Shown here in pieces: positions 27,387 through 36,919 of a DNA stretch of 64,000 nt. A program made the position numbers and the translations under genes. The DNA is from Alphaproteobacteria bacterium (lineage in GTDB: Bacteria > Pseudomonadota > Alphaproteobacteria > Rhodobacterales > Rhodobacteraceae). The stretch is from positions 1-64,000 of the forward strand of contig JAUHXK010000011.1 in the NCBI GenBank assembly GCA_030427405.1, read 5' to 3'. Under the pieces are notes generated by a model, which had not been told where the DNA came from, ran no database searches, and saw only the letters and a program-made list of their open reading frames with translations. The stretch's first letter is position 1. Each line of letters starts with the position of its first letter.

Positions 27387-28090
27387 GTGACTGGAAACCG
27401 AAACGCTTTTGGAAAACGAGTGCGGTGGTCGAAACCGATGGTGGATTCACCGTCGAGCTGGACGCGCGGCGTGTCAAAACCCCGGCCAAGGCAGCGTTGA
27501 TCCTGCCGACCATCAAAATGGCGCAGGCCGTTGCCGAGGAATGGGATGCGCAAGACAAGGTGGTCGATCCGGCCACCATGCCATTTACCCGCTCGGCCAA
27601 TGCGGCGATCGACAAGGTGGCGATCCAGCACGCCGAAGTCGCGGATATGCTGGCGGATTACGGTGATTCGGACTTGCTGTGTTATCGCGCCACCCATCCC
27701 CAGGCCCTTGTGTCCCGACAGGCGCAAGCCTGGGACCCGTTGCTGGCGCAAGCCGCAGATGCGCTTGGCGCACGGCTGGCGCCGGTGGCGGGCGTGTTGC
27801 ACAAACCACAACCTGCCGAGGCCATCGCAACGCTCAGGTATCGTGTTCATGAATTGGGCGCGTTCCAACTGGCGGCGTTTCACGATCTGGTCAGCCTGTC
27901 AGGATCGTTGATCCTGGGATTCGCGGCGGCTCAGGGCTGGCGGGACGCCGACGAAATCTGGCAAATCTCGCGTCTGGACGAGATCTGGCAAGCCGAACAA
28001 TGGGGCGATGACGAAGAAGCGATGCAAGCCGCAGAAGTCAAACGAAGCGCCTTTTTACATGCCAAGCGGTTCTATGACATGTCCGTTTGA
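27383..28090 (+). CDS. ATP12-family F1-ATPase assembly chaperone
   Basis: Protein of 235 aa from the ATG at 27383, overlapping the HAD gene by four bases. Begins MSDWKPKRFWKTSAVVETDG and shows the ATP12 pattern: DARRVKTPAKAALILPT, MPFTRSANAAID, DLLCYRATHPQALVSRQ and the end KRFYDM. In mitochondria Atp12 binds the alpha subunit of F1 during assembly. Alphaproteobacteria carry the ancestral form. The ATP synthase genes are not in this window. Confidence 0.94.
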   Translation: MSDWKPKRFWKTSAVVETDGGFTVELDARRVKTPAKAALILPTIKMAQAVAEEWDAQDKVVDPATMPFTRSANAAIDKVAIQHAEVADMLADYGDSDLLCYRATHPQALVSRQAQAWDPLLAQAADALGARLAPVAGVLHKPQPAEAIATLRYRVHELGAFQLAAFHDLVSLSGSLILGFAAAQGWRDADEIWQISRLDEIWQAEQWGDDEEAMQAAEVKRSAFLHAKRFYDMSV

Positions 28091-28293
28091 GACTTGCGCT
28101 CAGGAAATGGCCGACTTTGCCTTTTCACGGCCTGCAACCCATCGAATTCGCTGATCCGACCCTTGACGTTTGTTTATGATTGCGACCAAACTTGTCCGCA
28201 CTAAAGGGGAGATACCTTTGGGTAACCTTTCCGGCACGAAGTTGCCGGGTACAACCGTTCTCGAAGAGGACGGGAAATCAGGAAGAGGTAAAA

Positions 28294-29310
28294 ATGAAAA
28301 AATCCGTAATCTTGGGCGTTGCAACGATTGCCGGTCTGGCAGCCGGTGCCGCTGCGGCGGGGACCGTTGACGATGTCAAAGCACGCGGCAAGCTGAATTG
28401 TGGCGTTGCCACCGGCGTGCCTGGTTTTGCCAGCCCCGACGCCAATGGTGAATGGCAGGGCTTTGACGTCGCTGTCTGCCGCGCCGTGGCTGCTGCCGTA
28501 TTGGACGATCCAAGCGCTGTTGAGTTTATTCCCACCACCGGCAAGACCCGCTTTACCGCGCTTGCCTCGGGTGAGATCGACATGCTGGCCCGTAACACCA
28601 CCTGGACTTTCAGCCGCGACGTGGACCTGAAGTTCGAATTTGTCGGCATCAACTACTATGACGGTCAGGGCTTCATGGTTCCCAAGGCCCTGGGCGTAAG
28701 CTCGGCCAAGGAACTGGACGGCGCGACCGTTTGTATCCAGACCGGCACCACGACCGAGCTCAACCTGGCGGATTTCTTCCGCATCAACAACATGAGCTAC
28801 GAGCCGGTTCCGATCGAAACGAACGCCGAAGCGCAGCAGCAGTACCTGGCTGGCGCATGTGACGTCTACACCACCGACGCCTCGGGCCTGGCCGCAACCC
28901 GCGCCACGTTCGAGAACGCAGGTGATCATGTGATCCTGCCGGAAATCATCTCGAAAGAGCCGCTGGGCCCGCTGGTCCGTCACGGCGACCACGAGTGGGG
29001 TGATGTTGTTCGCTGGACCCTGAACGCGCTGATCGCAGCCGAGGAAATGGGTGTCACTTCTGCCAATATCGACGAAATGTCGGCCGGCACGGACAACCCC
29101 GAAGTGAACCGCCTGCTGGGCAGCGAAGGCACTTTGGGTGAGATGCTGGGTCTGGACGCAACCTGGGCACAGCGCGCGATCAAAGCCGGTGGCAACTATG
29201 GTGAAGTCTTTGCCAAGAACATCGGCGAAGAAACCCCGATCGGTCTGGCACGCGGCCTGAACGCACAGTGGACCGATGGCGGCCTGCTGTATTCGCCGCC
29301 CTTCCGCTAA
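28294..29310 (+). CDS. aapJ: General L-amino acid ABC transporter, periplasmic binding protein
   Basis: Protein of 338 aa. The start at 28294 has AGGAAGAGG upstream and yields a signal peptide MKKSVILGVATIAGLAAGAA with cleavage near residue 23. Solute-binding family 3 signatures: KARGKLNCGVATGVPGF, FDVAVCRAVAAAV, ARNTTWTFSRD. AapJ captures a broad range of L-amino acids. First gene of aapJQMP, followed by a hairpin that probably makes it more abundant than the membrane parts. A TTGACG lies at 28163 but without a convincing -10. Confidence 0.96.
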   Translation: MKKSVILGVATIAGLAAGAAAAGTVDDVKARGKLNCGVATGVPGFASPDANGEWQGFDVAVCRAVAAAVLDDPSAVEFIPTTGKTRFTALASGEIDMLARNTTWTFSRDVDLKFEFVGINYYDGQGFMVPKALGVSSAKELDGATVCIQTGTTTELNLADFFRINNMSYEPVPIETNAEAQQQYLAGACDVYTTDASGLAATRATFENAGDHVILPEIISKEPLGPLVRHGDHEWGDVVRWTLNALIAAEEMGVTSANIDEMSAGTDNPEVNRLLGSEGTLGEMLGLDATWAQRAIKAGGNYGEVFAKNIGEETPIGLARGLNAQWTDGGLLYSPPFR

Positions 29311-29323
29311 AATCCACGGAAAA

Positions 29324-29350
29324 GGGCGCGGGGGAACCCGCGCCCTTTTT
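29324..29350 (+). terminator. Hairpin between aapJ and aapQ
   Basis: GGGCGCGGG, loop GGAA, CCCGCGCCC, then TTTTT. An intrinsic terminator with read-through would raise binding-protein expression over the permeases, a common arrangement in ABC importer operons. Confidence 0.85.
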
Positions 29351-29436
29351 CCTTCAAGAAAATCACACCCGAATGGATTGAGCAGAGATCAACTCTGCCG
29401 AGAAAACATCGGGATTTACGGGGATATACCTAGGTC

Positions 29437-30705
29437 ATGACGACTCTCACTGACCCGCCAAAGGAGCAGTTCCGGCTGTCTATGCTCCTTTACGATACGC
29501 GGTATCGATCAGCGACCATCCAGGTCATCGCATTGATCGGTTTCATGCTTCTGGCAGCCTGGATCATCACGAACACCATTCAAAACCTCGAAGCGCTGGG
29601 CAAACCGGTCGAGTTCGGCTTTTTTGGCGAACCGGCAAGCTATGATATCAACCAGCGGCTTTTGGAGTACGACTCGCGCGATAGCCATCTGCGCGCAGCC
29701 TTCATCGGCCTGCTGAACACGCTGGTCGTGGCGGTTCTGGGCTGTATCACGGCCACGATTATTGGCGTTTTTGTCGGGGTCCTTCGCCTGTCCAACAACT
29801 GGTTGGTTGCGCGGATCATGACCGTTTACGTCGAAATGTTCCGGAACGTGCCCGTCCTGCTGTGGATCGTTCTGGCCATGGCCATCCTGATTGAAAGCTT
29901 GCCCGCACCGCGCGCCTTCCGGGGTGACAACCCGACGGCGACGATGGATTTCTTCAACTCGGTCGCGGTGACCAATCGCGGGGTATACGTCCCCGAGTTC
30001 CTGTTTTCGCGCAGTCTGGGCGACATTCACTTTTTCGGGACGTCCAGCTTGCGGTTTGATGTTTCTTTGGACCTGATCGCCGTGCTGGTGGTGCTGGGCG
30101 GCAGCATTTTCGCCATGCGCAAGGTCTCTGCCTGGGCGACGGCTGCGCAGGAATCGACCGGCGATCGGCCGACCATCTGGCACATCAATCTGGCCATTCT
30201 CTTTGTGCCGATGATCGTCCTGCTGGGCGCCCTGGGGTTCCATCTTGGCTACCCCGAGCTGAAGGGATTCAACTTCACCGGCGGCACGCATATGCGCAAC
30301 TCGCTGATCGCGCTTTGGCTGGCCTTGTCGCTGTACACGGCGGCGTTCATCGCCGAGATCGTGCGCGCGGGCATCATGGCCATTTCGAAAGGCCAGACCG
30401 AGGCCGCATCCGCCCTGGGCCTGCGTCCGGGCCGCACCATGCGGTTGGTGATCTTGCCACAGGCGTTGCGGGTTATCATCCCGCCGATGATCTCGAACTA
30501 TCTGAACCTGACCAAGAACTCTTCGCTGGCGATTGCGGTCGGATATATGGACATCACGGGGACCCTTGGCGGCATCACCATGAACCAGACCGGCCGCGAG
30601 CTGGAATGTGTTCTGCTGCTGATGCTGGTCTACCTGGCCATCTCGCTGAGCATTTCAGCGGTGATGAACTGGTACAACAACCGTGTTAAACTGGTGGAGC
30701 GGTAA
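29437..30705 (+). CDS. aapQ: Amino acid ABC transporter permease AapQ
   Basis: Protein of 422 aa with about eight membrane segments. AapQ is longer than ordinary HisM/HisQ permeases because of an insertion between the first and later helices, here including SLPAPRAFRGDNPTATMDFF. The ABC-contact EAA loop is EIVRAGIMAISKGQTEAAS near residue 307. It forms a heterodimer with AapM. The GTGATGAAC-type end is followed one base later by aapM. Confidence 0.95.
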   Translation: MTTLTDPPKEQFRLSMLLYDTRYRSATIQVIALIGFMLLAAWIITNTIQNLEALGKPVEFGFFGEPASYDINQRLLEYDSRDSHLRAAFIGLLNTLVVAVLGCITATIIGVFVGVLRLSNNWLVARIMTVYVEMFRNVPVLLWIVLAMAILIESLPAPRAFRGDNPTATMDFFNSVAVTNRGVYVPEFLFSRSLGDIHFFGTSSLRFDVSLDLIAVLVVLGGSIFAMRKVSAWATAAQESTGDRPTIWHINLAILFVPMIVLLGALGFHLGYPELKGFNFTGGTHMRNSLIALWLALSLYTAAFIAEIVRAGIMAISKGQTEAASALGLRPGRTMRLVILPQALRVIIPPMISNYLNLTKNSSLAIAVGYMDITGTLGGITMNQTGRELECVLLLMLVYLAISLSISAVMNWYNNRVKLVER

Positions 30706-30706
30706 T

Positions 30707-32062
30707 ATGAGTGATGTTTCATTTGTCCGCAAGGAAATGTTGCCGGAAAAGGCACCACCCGCGTCAGAAGTGGGCGTTTTGGGCTGGATCAGGCACAATC
30801 TGTTCTCAAGCTGGTTGAACTCGATCCTGACCCTGATCTCACTGTTCTTCATCTACTATGTGCTGTCGAACATCCTGTCCTGGACGTTCGAATCCGTTTG
30901 GAACGCCAATTCCCTGTCAGAATGTCGCGAGATCATGATGGCGACATGGGGCGACACCCACGGCCATGCCTGCTGGGGTGTGATCAAGGACCGGTGGCTG
31001 CAATTGCTGTACGGTTTCTATCCGCCTTATCCGGCGCATCCGGATGCCACATGGTCGAACCCGCCTGAAACCGGCAGCTGGCCCGCCTATTTTAGGCCGA
31101 ACCTGACCTTTGTCCTGTTGCTTGTGGCAATTGCGCCGGTCTTGTTCCCCAAGGCACCGCGGAAGTTGCTGTATGTTACGGCGGCCTATCCCTTTCTGCT
31201 GCCTTGGTTGATGTGGGGCGGATCCATTTGGGGCCCGCTGATGGTCGCCGCTGGGTTTGTCATCGGGTACATCGCGTACAAGCTAGTGATTTCCGCAGTG
31301 GGTTCATTGACGGCGCTGATTCTGGCGATTGTTTTGCCGCTTCTCTGGTGGTTGTTTGCCGCCGGCCCGGTGGCTGGCGCGATCAATTCAGCAATCCCGC
31401 TTGGTATCGAACCGGTTCAAAGCCGCGATTTTGGGGGCTTTATGCTGGCGATCCTGCTGGGTGTTGTTGCCATTGGTGTCTCGCTGCCGATCGGTATCGT
31501 ACTGGCGCTGGGCCGTCAGTCCGACCTGCTGATCGTCAAATACCTGTGCGTGGGCTTTATCGAGTTCATCCGGGGCGTGCCGCTGATCACTTTGCTGTTC
31601 GTGGCCTCGCTGCTGCTGAACCTGTTTCTGCCGCCGGGGACCAATTTTGACATCATCCTGCGGGTGATGATCATGATGACCCTGTTCTCGGCCGCCTATA
31701 TGGCCGAGGTGATCCGGGGCGGTCTGGCAGCCCTGCCAAGGGGCCAGTACGAAGGGGCCGACAGTCTGGGCCTGAATTACTGGCAGGCGCAGCGGCTGAT
31801 CATCATGCCGCAGGCGCTGAAAATCTCGATCCCGGGCATCGTCAGCACGTTCATCGGCATCTTCAAGGATACCACGCTGGTCTCGATCATCGGTCTGTTC
31901 GACGTGATCGGCCTGACCAATGGCATCCGCGCCGATACCGCCTGGAACGGCGTCTACTGGGAACTGTTTGCCTTTATCGGCGTTCTGTTCTTCGTCGTCT
32001 GCTTCTCCATGTCCCGTTATTCCATGTACCTGGAGCGCAAGCTTCAGACTGGCCACCGTTAA
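30707..32062 (+). CDS. aapM: Amino acid ABC transporter permease AapM
   Basis: Protein of 451 aa. The start at 30707 (MSDVSFVRKEMLPEKAP) is chosen over an upstream overlapping ATG at 30683 because GGAG lies about seven bases before it. Eight or so membrane helices and the EAA loop EVIRGGLAALPRGQYEGAD. Partner of AapQ. aapP follows after 12 bases with AAGGAG. Confidence 0.95.
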   Translation: MSDVSFVRKEMLPEKAPPASEVGVLGWIRHNLFSSWLNSILTLISLFFIYYVLSNILSWTFESVWNANSLSECREIMMATWGDTHGHACWGVIKDRWLQLLYGFYPPYPAHPDATWSNPPETGSWPAYFRPNLTFVLLLVAIAPVLFPKAPRKLLYVTAAYPFLLPWLMWGGSIWGPLMVAAGFVIGYIAYKLVISAVGSLTALILAIVLPLLWWLFAAGPVAGAINSAIPLGIEPVQSRDFGGFMLAILLGVVAIGVSLPIGIVLALGRQSDLLIVKYLCVGFIEFIRGVPLITLLFVASLLLNLFLPPGTNFDIILRVMIMMTLFSAAYMAEVIRGGLAALPRGQYEGADSLGLNYWQAQRLIIMPQALKISIPGIVSTFIGIFKDTTLVSIIGLFDVIGLTNGIRADTAWNGVYWELFAFIGVLFFVVCFSMSRYSMYLERKLQTGHR

Positions 32063-32074
32063 GGAGTTCAACAC

Positions 32075-32866
32075 ATGTCTGAACTTGCAATTGACCGCGA
32101 AATCGACCGCTCCAAGATGCAGGTGAGCGACGAGGTCGCCATCGAAATCACCAACATGAACAAGTGGTATGGGTCCTTTCACGTTCTGCGTGATATCAAC
32201 CTGACCGTCAATCAGGGCGAGCGGATCGTGATTGCCGGGCCGTCGGGATCGGGTAAATCCACATTGATCCGCTGCCTGAATGCGCTTGAGGAACATCAGC
32301 AAGGCTCGATCATCGTGGATGGAACCGAGCTGTCCAACGACCTCAAGAACATCGACAAGATCCGGTCCGAGGTTGGCATGGTGTTCCAGCACTTCAACCT
32401 GTTTCCGCATCTGACCATTCTGGAGAACTGCACGCTGGCCCCGATCTGGGTGCGTAAAACGCCCAAGAAAGAGGCCGAAGAGCGCGCGATGCATTTCCTG
32501 GAAAAGGTCAAAATCCCAGATCAGGCGCTGAAATATCCCGGTCAGCTTTCGGGCGGTCAGCAGCAGCGCGTGGCGATTGCCCGCTCGCTGTGCATGATGC
32601 CGCGGATCATGTTGTTCGATGAACCGACATCGGCGCTGGACCCCGAGATGATCAAAGAGGTGCTCGACACCATGATCGAGCTGGCCGAGGAAGGCATGAC
32701 CATGCTGTGTGTGACGCACGAGATGGGCTTTGCCCGTCAGGTCGCCAACCGCGTGATCTTTATGGATGCCGGTCAGGTCGTTGAACAAAACGAACCTGAA
32801 GAGTTCTTTAACAACCCACAAAGCGAACGCACCAAGTTGTTCCTCAGCCAGATTCTGGGGCACTGA
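32075..32866 (+). CDS. aapP: Amino acid ABC transporter ATP-binding protein AapP
   Basis: Protein of 263 aa. Walker [11 protein letters not shown]-loop [10 protein letters not shown], signature LSGGQQQR, Walker [13 protein letters not shown] and switch histidine in VTHEMGF. It drives uptake through AapQM. Last gene of the operon, with a terminator immediately downstream. Confidence 0.97.
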   Translation: MSELAIDREIDRSKMQVSDEVAIEITNMNKWYGSFHVLRDINLTVNQGERIVIAGPSGSGKSTLIRCLNALEEHQQGSIIVDGTELSNDLKNIDKIRSEVGMVFQHFNLFPHLTILENCTLAPIWVRKTPKKEAEERAMHFLEKVKIPDQALKYPGQLSGGQQQRVAIARSLCMMPRIMLFDEPTSALDPEMIKEVLDTMIELAEEGMTMLCVTHEMGFARQVANRVIFMDAGQVVEQNEPEEFFNNPQSERTKLFLSQILGH

Positions 32867-32886
32867 ACTCAAACCAGAGTTGGAAA

Positions 32887-32913
32887 AAGGCGGGGCCGGT
32901 CCCCGCCTTTTTT
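32887..32913 (+). terminator. Terminator of the aap operon (bidirectional)
   Basis: AAGGCGGGG, loop CCGG, TCCCCGCCTT, then TTTT. A-rich bases upstream mean it can also work for the convergent sixA gene, whose stop codon touches it. Confidence 0.9.
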
Positions 32914-33409
32914 ATTCCGGTAATTCGCGCGGGATGACAAAGCCCTGCACGTCACCGCTGTGCCAGGTGATCTCTGGCCAATCCTCGATTTCAACGCGGA
33001 TCACGGTCGTTGCGCAGGTCGGATAATCGCTGAACCGGGCGTGGTCTGGTGGTTGCCGCACGATACGGTTGGCAAAGGCTGCGATGCCGGGGTTATGCCC
33101 CAGCATCAGGACGGTTTGCCCTGTTGCTCCGGTCAGTTCGGTCAACATCCTGGCAGGATCAGCAAGGTAAAGCCCGCGGTCAAAGCGGACCTTGGCAGCC
33201 TGCAACCCCATCCTGTCCCAGGTCTCGCGGGTTCGGGTCGCGTCCGAGCTTAGAACTTCGTCCGGCAACCAGCCGTTTTCCCGCAGCCAGGCCGCAATTG
33301 CCGGGGCAGAGCTGCGCCCCCGTTTGTTCAGGGGCCGTGCGTGGTCGCCAAGCGCAAGGCTGTTCCAACTGGATTTCGCGTGGCGGGTCAGGATCAGGGT
33401 TCTCGTCAT
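32912..33409 (-). CDS. SixA-like histidine phosphatase
   Basis: Protein of 165 aa. The start at 33409 (MTRTLILTRHAKSSW) is chosen because the catalytic RHA motif must lie at the N-terminus; an upstream in-frame start adds an unrelated leader. RHAKSSW (phospho-histidine H), the basic NKRG motif, and the second catalytic histidine in MLGHNPG are present. SixA removes phosphate from histidine phosphotransfer proteins in E. coli; the target here is unknown. Overlaps the upstream ferredoxin-like gene by four bases. Confidence 0.9.
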   Translation of the reverse strand: MTRTLILTRHAKSSWNSLALGDHARPLNKRGRSSAPAIAAWLRENGWLPDEVLSSDATRTRETWDRMGLQAAKVRFDRGLYLADPARMLTELTGATGQTVLMLGHNPGIAAFANRIVRQPPDHARFSDYPTCATTVIRVEIEDWPEITWHSGDVQGFVIPRELPE

Positions 33410-34092
33410 GACGGATGGAACGCTTTCATGTGGTGGGCCGATTGTTCGGGTGTGCGCCCCGCACCGCTGCTGAGCGGGCAGGACACGCGCGCCAGGCAGC
33501 CTCGGGTCATGCAATCCTGACCCGCGCGCGTTGCCAGGTGGTCGTGACAGGAACCGACGTCATAAAAGCCCTGGCTGTTCAGCGCGCCGACGGGGCAGGT
33601 CCGGGCACACGGCGCCGCGCAAGTTGTACAAGGCGATTGCCCTGTACCCTTTGGAATATCGAATTCCTGCGGAAAGTGCAGCGCGCCACGGAATGAGATC
33701 ATCATGCCCACCGTATCGTGCACCAACGCGCCGACCGGGCTGCTGAATGTGCGGTCGGACTTAAGTGCCCAATCAATGAAGGGCACATAGGGCGGGCCGC
33801 CAAAGGGGAAATACGCCTTTGCGCCCAGATAAAGGGCCATGTGCCCGATCACGCGGGATGACCATCGGTCCACCGGATCGTCACCGCCCCATTCGGGCGA
33901 GGACTTCAGAACCGGCCAGAAATCCCGGCCTGCGCCCAACAGGACAAGGGTGCCCGCAGTCAGAAGTTTGACATTCGTGCTGCGCGGATGCAGGGCACCC
34001 ATGATCATCAGCCCGGCATTCCGGGCCTCGGTTTCGACGCGGTCATAAACTGGCGCGGATGTTTCAGCAGAGGTCCGCGAAGGTTGTGCCAT
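33406..34092 (-). CDS. Ferredoxin-like [4Fe-4S] protein, QueG-related
   Basis: Protein of 228 aa from the ATG at 34092, chosen for its AGAGG ribosome site; an ATG at 34110 is possible. The N-terminal 140 residues contain LVLLGAGRDFWPVL and lack cofactor motifs. Residues 155-167 (CTTCAAPCARTCP) give a complete CxxCxxxCxxxCP cluster. C182, C194, C199 and C205 may serve a second one. The general layout resembles epoxyqueuosine reductase QueG without its cobalamin part. The redox partner is unknown. It lies between argB and sixA on the minus strand. Confidence 0.82.
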   Translation of the reverse strand: MAQPSRTSAETSAPVYDRVETEARNAGLMIMGALHPRSTNVKLLTAGTLVLLGAGRDFWPVLKSSPEWGGDDPVDRWSSRVIGHMALYLGAKAYFPFGGPPYVPFIDWALKSDRTFSSPVGALVHDTVGMMISFRGALHFPQEFDIPKGTGQSPCTTCAAPCARTCPVGALNSQGFYDVGSCHDHLATRAGQDCMTRGCLARVSCPLSSGAGRTPEQSAHHMKAFHPS

Positions 34093-34114
34093 GTTGCCTC
34101 TGCGCGTCATCGGC

Positions 34115-34978
34115 TCAGTCCGGTCTGATCAGGGACCCGGCACCATGTTCGGTAAACAGTTCCAACAGAACCGCATTCGGCGCACGGCCATCCAGAATGA
34201 CCGCGGCGCGAACACCGCTGTGCAGAGCATCCAGCGCGGTTTCGGTTTTGGGGATCATGCCGCCTGCGATGGTACCCTCGCGGGTCATCTCGCGGATCTG
34301 GCCAGCCTTCAGTTCGGTTACCACGTCGCCGGCGGCATTCTTGACACCCGACACGTCGGTCAGCAGCAACAGGCGATCCGCCTTGAGTGCCGAGGCAATC
34401 GCCCCGGCAGCCGTGTCACCGTTCACGTTGAAGGTTTCGCCATCCCGACCGGCCCCCAGCGGCGCAATCACCGGAATGACATCATGGGCAAAAAGGTCGT
34501 GCAAAATCTTGGGGTTCATCTCGGCGGGCGTTCCGACAAACCCCAAAGAGGAATCGGTCTGGTCGCAGACCATCAGGTTGGCGTCTTTGCCGGACAAACC
34601 CACCGCGGTACCGCCCTGTCCGTTGATGGCCTGGACAATGCGTTTGTTCACCAAACCGGACAGAACCATTTCGACCACCTCGACCGTGGCCTGGTCCGTG
34701 ACGCGCTTGCCATTGACGAAATCGGACTTGATTTCCAGCTTGTCCAGCATCGCGTTGATCATTGGTCCGCCGCCATGGACGATCACGGGGTTCACCCCAA
34801 CCTGGCGCATTAGGACCACGTCGCGGGCAAAGCTCTCCATCGCTTCGTCGCTGCCCATCGCGTGACCGCCCAGTTTGATGACGACGATTGCGCCATCATA
34901 ACGCTGCAGGTAAGGCAGGGCGCTGTTCAATGTTGCGGCTGTAGCAATCCAATCCCTGTTCATGTCTCGTTTCTTCAT
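34115..34978 (-). CDS. argB: Acetylglutamate kinase
   Basis: Protein of 287 aa from the ATG at 34978 ([17 protein letters not shown]). A start five codons later at 34963 is also possible. Motifs: [11 protein letters not shown] for [14 protein letters not shown] for the acetylglutamate site, and the AAK-fold region [12 protein letters not shown]. It phosphorylates N-acetyl-L-glutamate in arginine synthesis. No other arginine gene is nearby. A hairpin upstream separates it from the PepSY gene. Confidence 0.96.
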   Translation of the reverse strand: MKKRDMNRDWIATAATLNSALPYLQRYDGAIVVIKLGGHAMGSDEAMESFARDVVLMRQVGVNPVIVHGGGPMINAMLDKLEIKSDFVNGKRVTDQATVEVVEMVLSGLVNKRIVQAINGQGGTAVGLSGKDANLMVCDQTDSSLGFVGTPAEMNPKILHDLFAHDVIPVIAPLGAGRDGETFNVNGDTAAGAIASALKADRLLLLTDVSGVKNAAGDVVTELKAGQIREMTREGTIAGGMIPKTETALDALHSGVRAAVILDGRAPNAVLLELFTEHGAGSLIRPD

Positions 34979-35040
34979 GTCTGACGTCCCTCTGGCGTAC
35001 CGTGTTAGGACCTTTGGCCATCGCTGCCAAGACCGGATCA

Positions 35041-35080
35041 CCAATGGGCCGCACCGATTGCGCGGTGCGGCCCGGATTGG
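35041..35080 (-). terminator. Hairpin between the PepSY gene and argB
   Basis: GGGCCGCACCG and CGGTGCGGCCC (35046-35056 with 35063-35073) form a perfect 11-bp stem, extended by CCAAT/ATTGG. No T-run follows on the minus strand, so it may be Rho-assisted or only a transcript end stabiliser. Confidence 0.5.
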
Positions 35081-36484
35081 TCAGTTCATCAACCGCTTCA
35101 TGGCGGGCACGTTGCTGAGCAGAACGAGGTCAAGCGCCAGAACGGCCAAAAGGGTCAGGCCGACCAGCGGAAAGGCCATCGCAGTGAACAGCCCGATCAA
35201 TGTTGCACCCTTCCACAAGGGCATTTCCGCAGGCATGGGCGGAGCGGCCAGCCTGCTGGCCCCCGCCGGGCGCCGTTTCACCCACATGATCACGCCAGAG
35301 ATGCACACAAAGATGACCGACAGGCAGAACACAAGGTTCAGGGCAAAGTTCCAAACGCCCATCAGCCCCATATGCAGCGGCACGCCAAGCGCCATCGCCT
35401 TGCCCATTGCCGAATAGTCCTGGTAACGGACATCCGCCAATATCCGGCCCGAAAACTGGTCGACGTGAACGGTACGGTCGTTGACTGGGTCAGTTGAATC
35501 CCCGCTCATGCTGTCGCGGTTCAATGTCCATACCCCGGTTTTGCCACTGGGATAGGCCACCCGAAACCGCCCGGACATATCCAGCGCCGTACCAAGGGCT
35601 ACGATCGCGTCGATATCGACGGCTGTGCCCGTGGGGACGCCCTGATGCCCGGCCAGAGACCCGGACGCGGGCATCGGGGTCTGTTCCAGCGCCCAGGGCA
35701 CGTCGTTCTGATGGCCGTGGTTCATGCTGGCATGGGTTTCGTCGGACAGGGGTACGTTGTCCCATTTTTCCGCCGGAAAGCTGCTCCAGGCCTGAACGAA
35801 CATGCCGCCCCAGACGCCGGTCCAGGACAGGCCGGAAATCAGGAAGACAATCATCAGCAGCGACATCCAGAAACCGGTTACTGCGTGCAGCGACTTCCAC
35901 AAGGCCCGTCCCCGGGCCCGCAGATCAGGGATCAGCGCTGCAACGGTATTTCCGCGCGGCCACCACATGTAAAGGCCGGTGAACACCAGCAACAACCCAA
36001 GCCCGGCGGCAATTTCCAGAAGCCGGTCGCCGGTGGTTCCTATCAACAGGGTCGAGTGGATATTGTCGGCCAGATCGTACCAGCCATCGCGGCGGCTCCA
36101 GCTTGTCAGGACGTTGCCGGCATAGGGATCAACCGCAACCATGCGTTGCCCCGCCTCGGTTTTGATGCGGAACACGGTGGCCAGGTCATCGGCCTTTGGG
36201 CCAATCCATTCGACAACGGTGCCGGGAACCTGGGTCAGTGCGATCTCGGCCTGCTGCGACACCGGCAGGGCCGTGCCCTCGACCGTCACGGCGATCTTCT
36301 CGCCATCCCGACCGTCGACCTGAGTGATTAGCATCATCATCATGCCGGTAACAGCCAGGATGATCAGAAAAGGGATCACGAAAATCCCGGCGTAAAAGTG
36401 CCACCGCCATGCGGCAAAATAGAATTTCTGCGCAGCCATGCCGCGCGCAGGGGCGGACCCTGCGGGTTGGTCTATCGTATTCAT
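35081..36484 (-). CDS. PepSY-associated membrane protein
   Basis: Protein of 467 aa. Four to five membrane helices, with the first at about residues 28-53 preceded by RWHFYAGIFVIPF and others near 158-180, 205-230 and 375-460. PepSY-type extracytoplasmic segments lie between them, including VDPYAGNVLTSW and VHVDQFSGRILADVRYQDYS. In related bacteria these proteins accompany TonB-dependent siderophore receptors and may act as iron reductases. No receptor is adjacent here. It lies downstream of a DUF2946 gene with a 66-base gap. Confidence 0.88.
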   Translation of the reverse strand: MNTIDQPAGSAPARGMAAQKFYFAAWRWHFYAGIFVIPFLIILAVTGMMMMLITQVDGRDGEKIAVTVEGTALPVSQQAEIALTQVPGTVVEWIGPKADDLATVFRIKTEAGQRMVAVDPYAGNVLTSWSRRDGWYDLADNIHSTLLIGTTGDRLLEIAAGLGLLLVFTGLYMWWPRGNTVAALIPDLRARGRALWKSLHAVTGFWMSLLMIVFLISGLSWTGVWGGMFVQAWSSFPAEKWDNVPLSDETHASMNHGHQNDVPWALEQTPMPASGSLAGHQGVPTGTAVDIDAIVALGTALDMSGRFRVAYPSGKTGVWTLNRDSMSGDSTDPVNDRTVHVDQFSGRILADVRYQDYSAMGKAMALGVPLHMGLMGVWNFALNLVFCLSVIFVCISGVIMWVKRRPAGASRLAAPPMPAEMPLWKGATLIGLFTAMAFPLVGLTLLAVLALDLVLLSNVPAMKRLMN

Positions 36485-36550
36485 TGTAAACTCCGGATTC
36501 AGTATTGGCCCGCGCGATTGATGCGCAGGCGTGTTTCGTGCGGACGTGAA

Positions 36551-36919
36551 TCAGGAGGTAAAAGGGGGCGCCCTTGCGTCATACCGGGCGTGAAACCCGG
36601 CGCTACGATGAGTAAAATCACGCTGAGACCAGCGCGGTCGCATTGGGGCGGTCGTGGGCAGGGCGTGGCCGACCACGGCAAGCAGCACATACGGTCCAAG
36701 CCCGGCGAAGGGGCAGGCTGGCCGCTCATCCGCGTCGTTGTGCACCGGCTCGCCGGAACGTGGATCAATCCACTGTTCGACGGTCCCGTCGCCGGTACAC
36801 AGCACCAAAAGGATTTTTCCGCCGCTACTGCTTGCAGGCATCCACCCTTGCGGGATGGTTCCGGACATCAACACGGCCAGAACTGCCAGAAGGCCCAGTA
36901 TTTTGGTGCCCCAGGTCAT
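36551..36919 (-). CDS. DUF2946-like small membrane or periplasmic protein
   Basis: Protein of 122 aa. Hydrophobic N-terminus (residues 5-22) with signal-peptide or anchor character, then CTGDGTVEQWIDP and PACPFAGLGPYVLLAV, as in DUF2946 proteins that often neighbour copper or iron uptake genes. The C-terminal part is basic and rich in Arg. The start overlaps the engB stop in ATGA, so it is translationally coupled to engB. The PepSY gene follows, which supports a metal-related role by context. Confidence 0.72.
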   Translation of the reverse strand: MTWGTKILGLLAVLAVLMSGTIPQGWMPASSSGGKILLVLCTGDGTVEQWIDPRSGEPVHNDADERPACPFAGLGPYVLLAVVGHALPTTAPMRPRWSQRDFTHRSAGFHARYDARAPPFTS

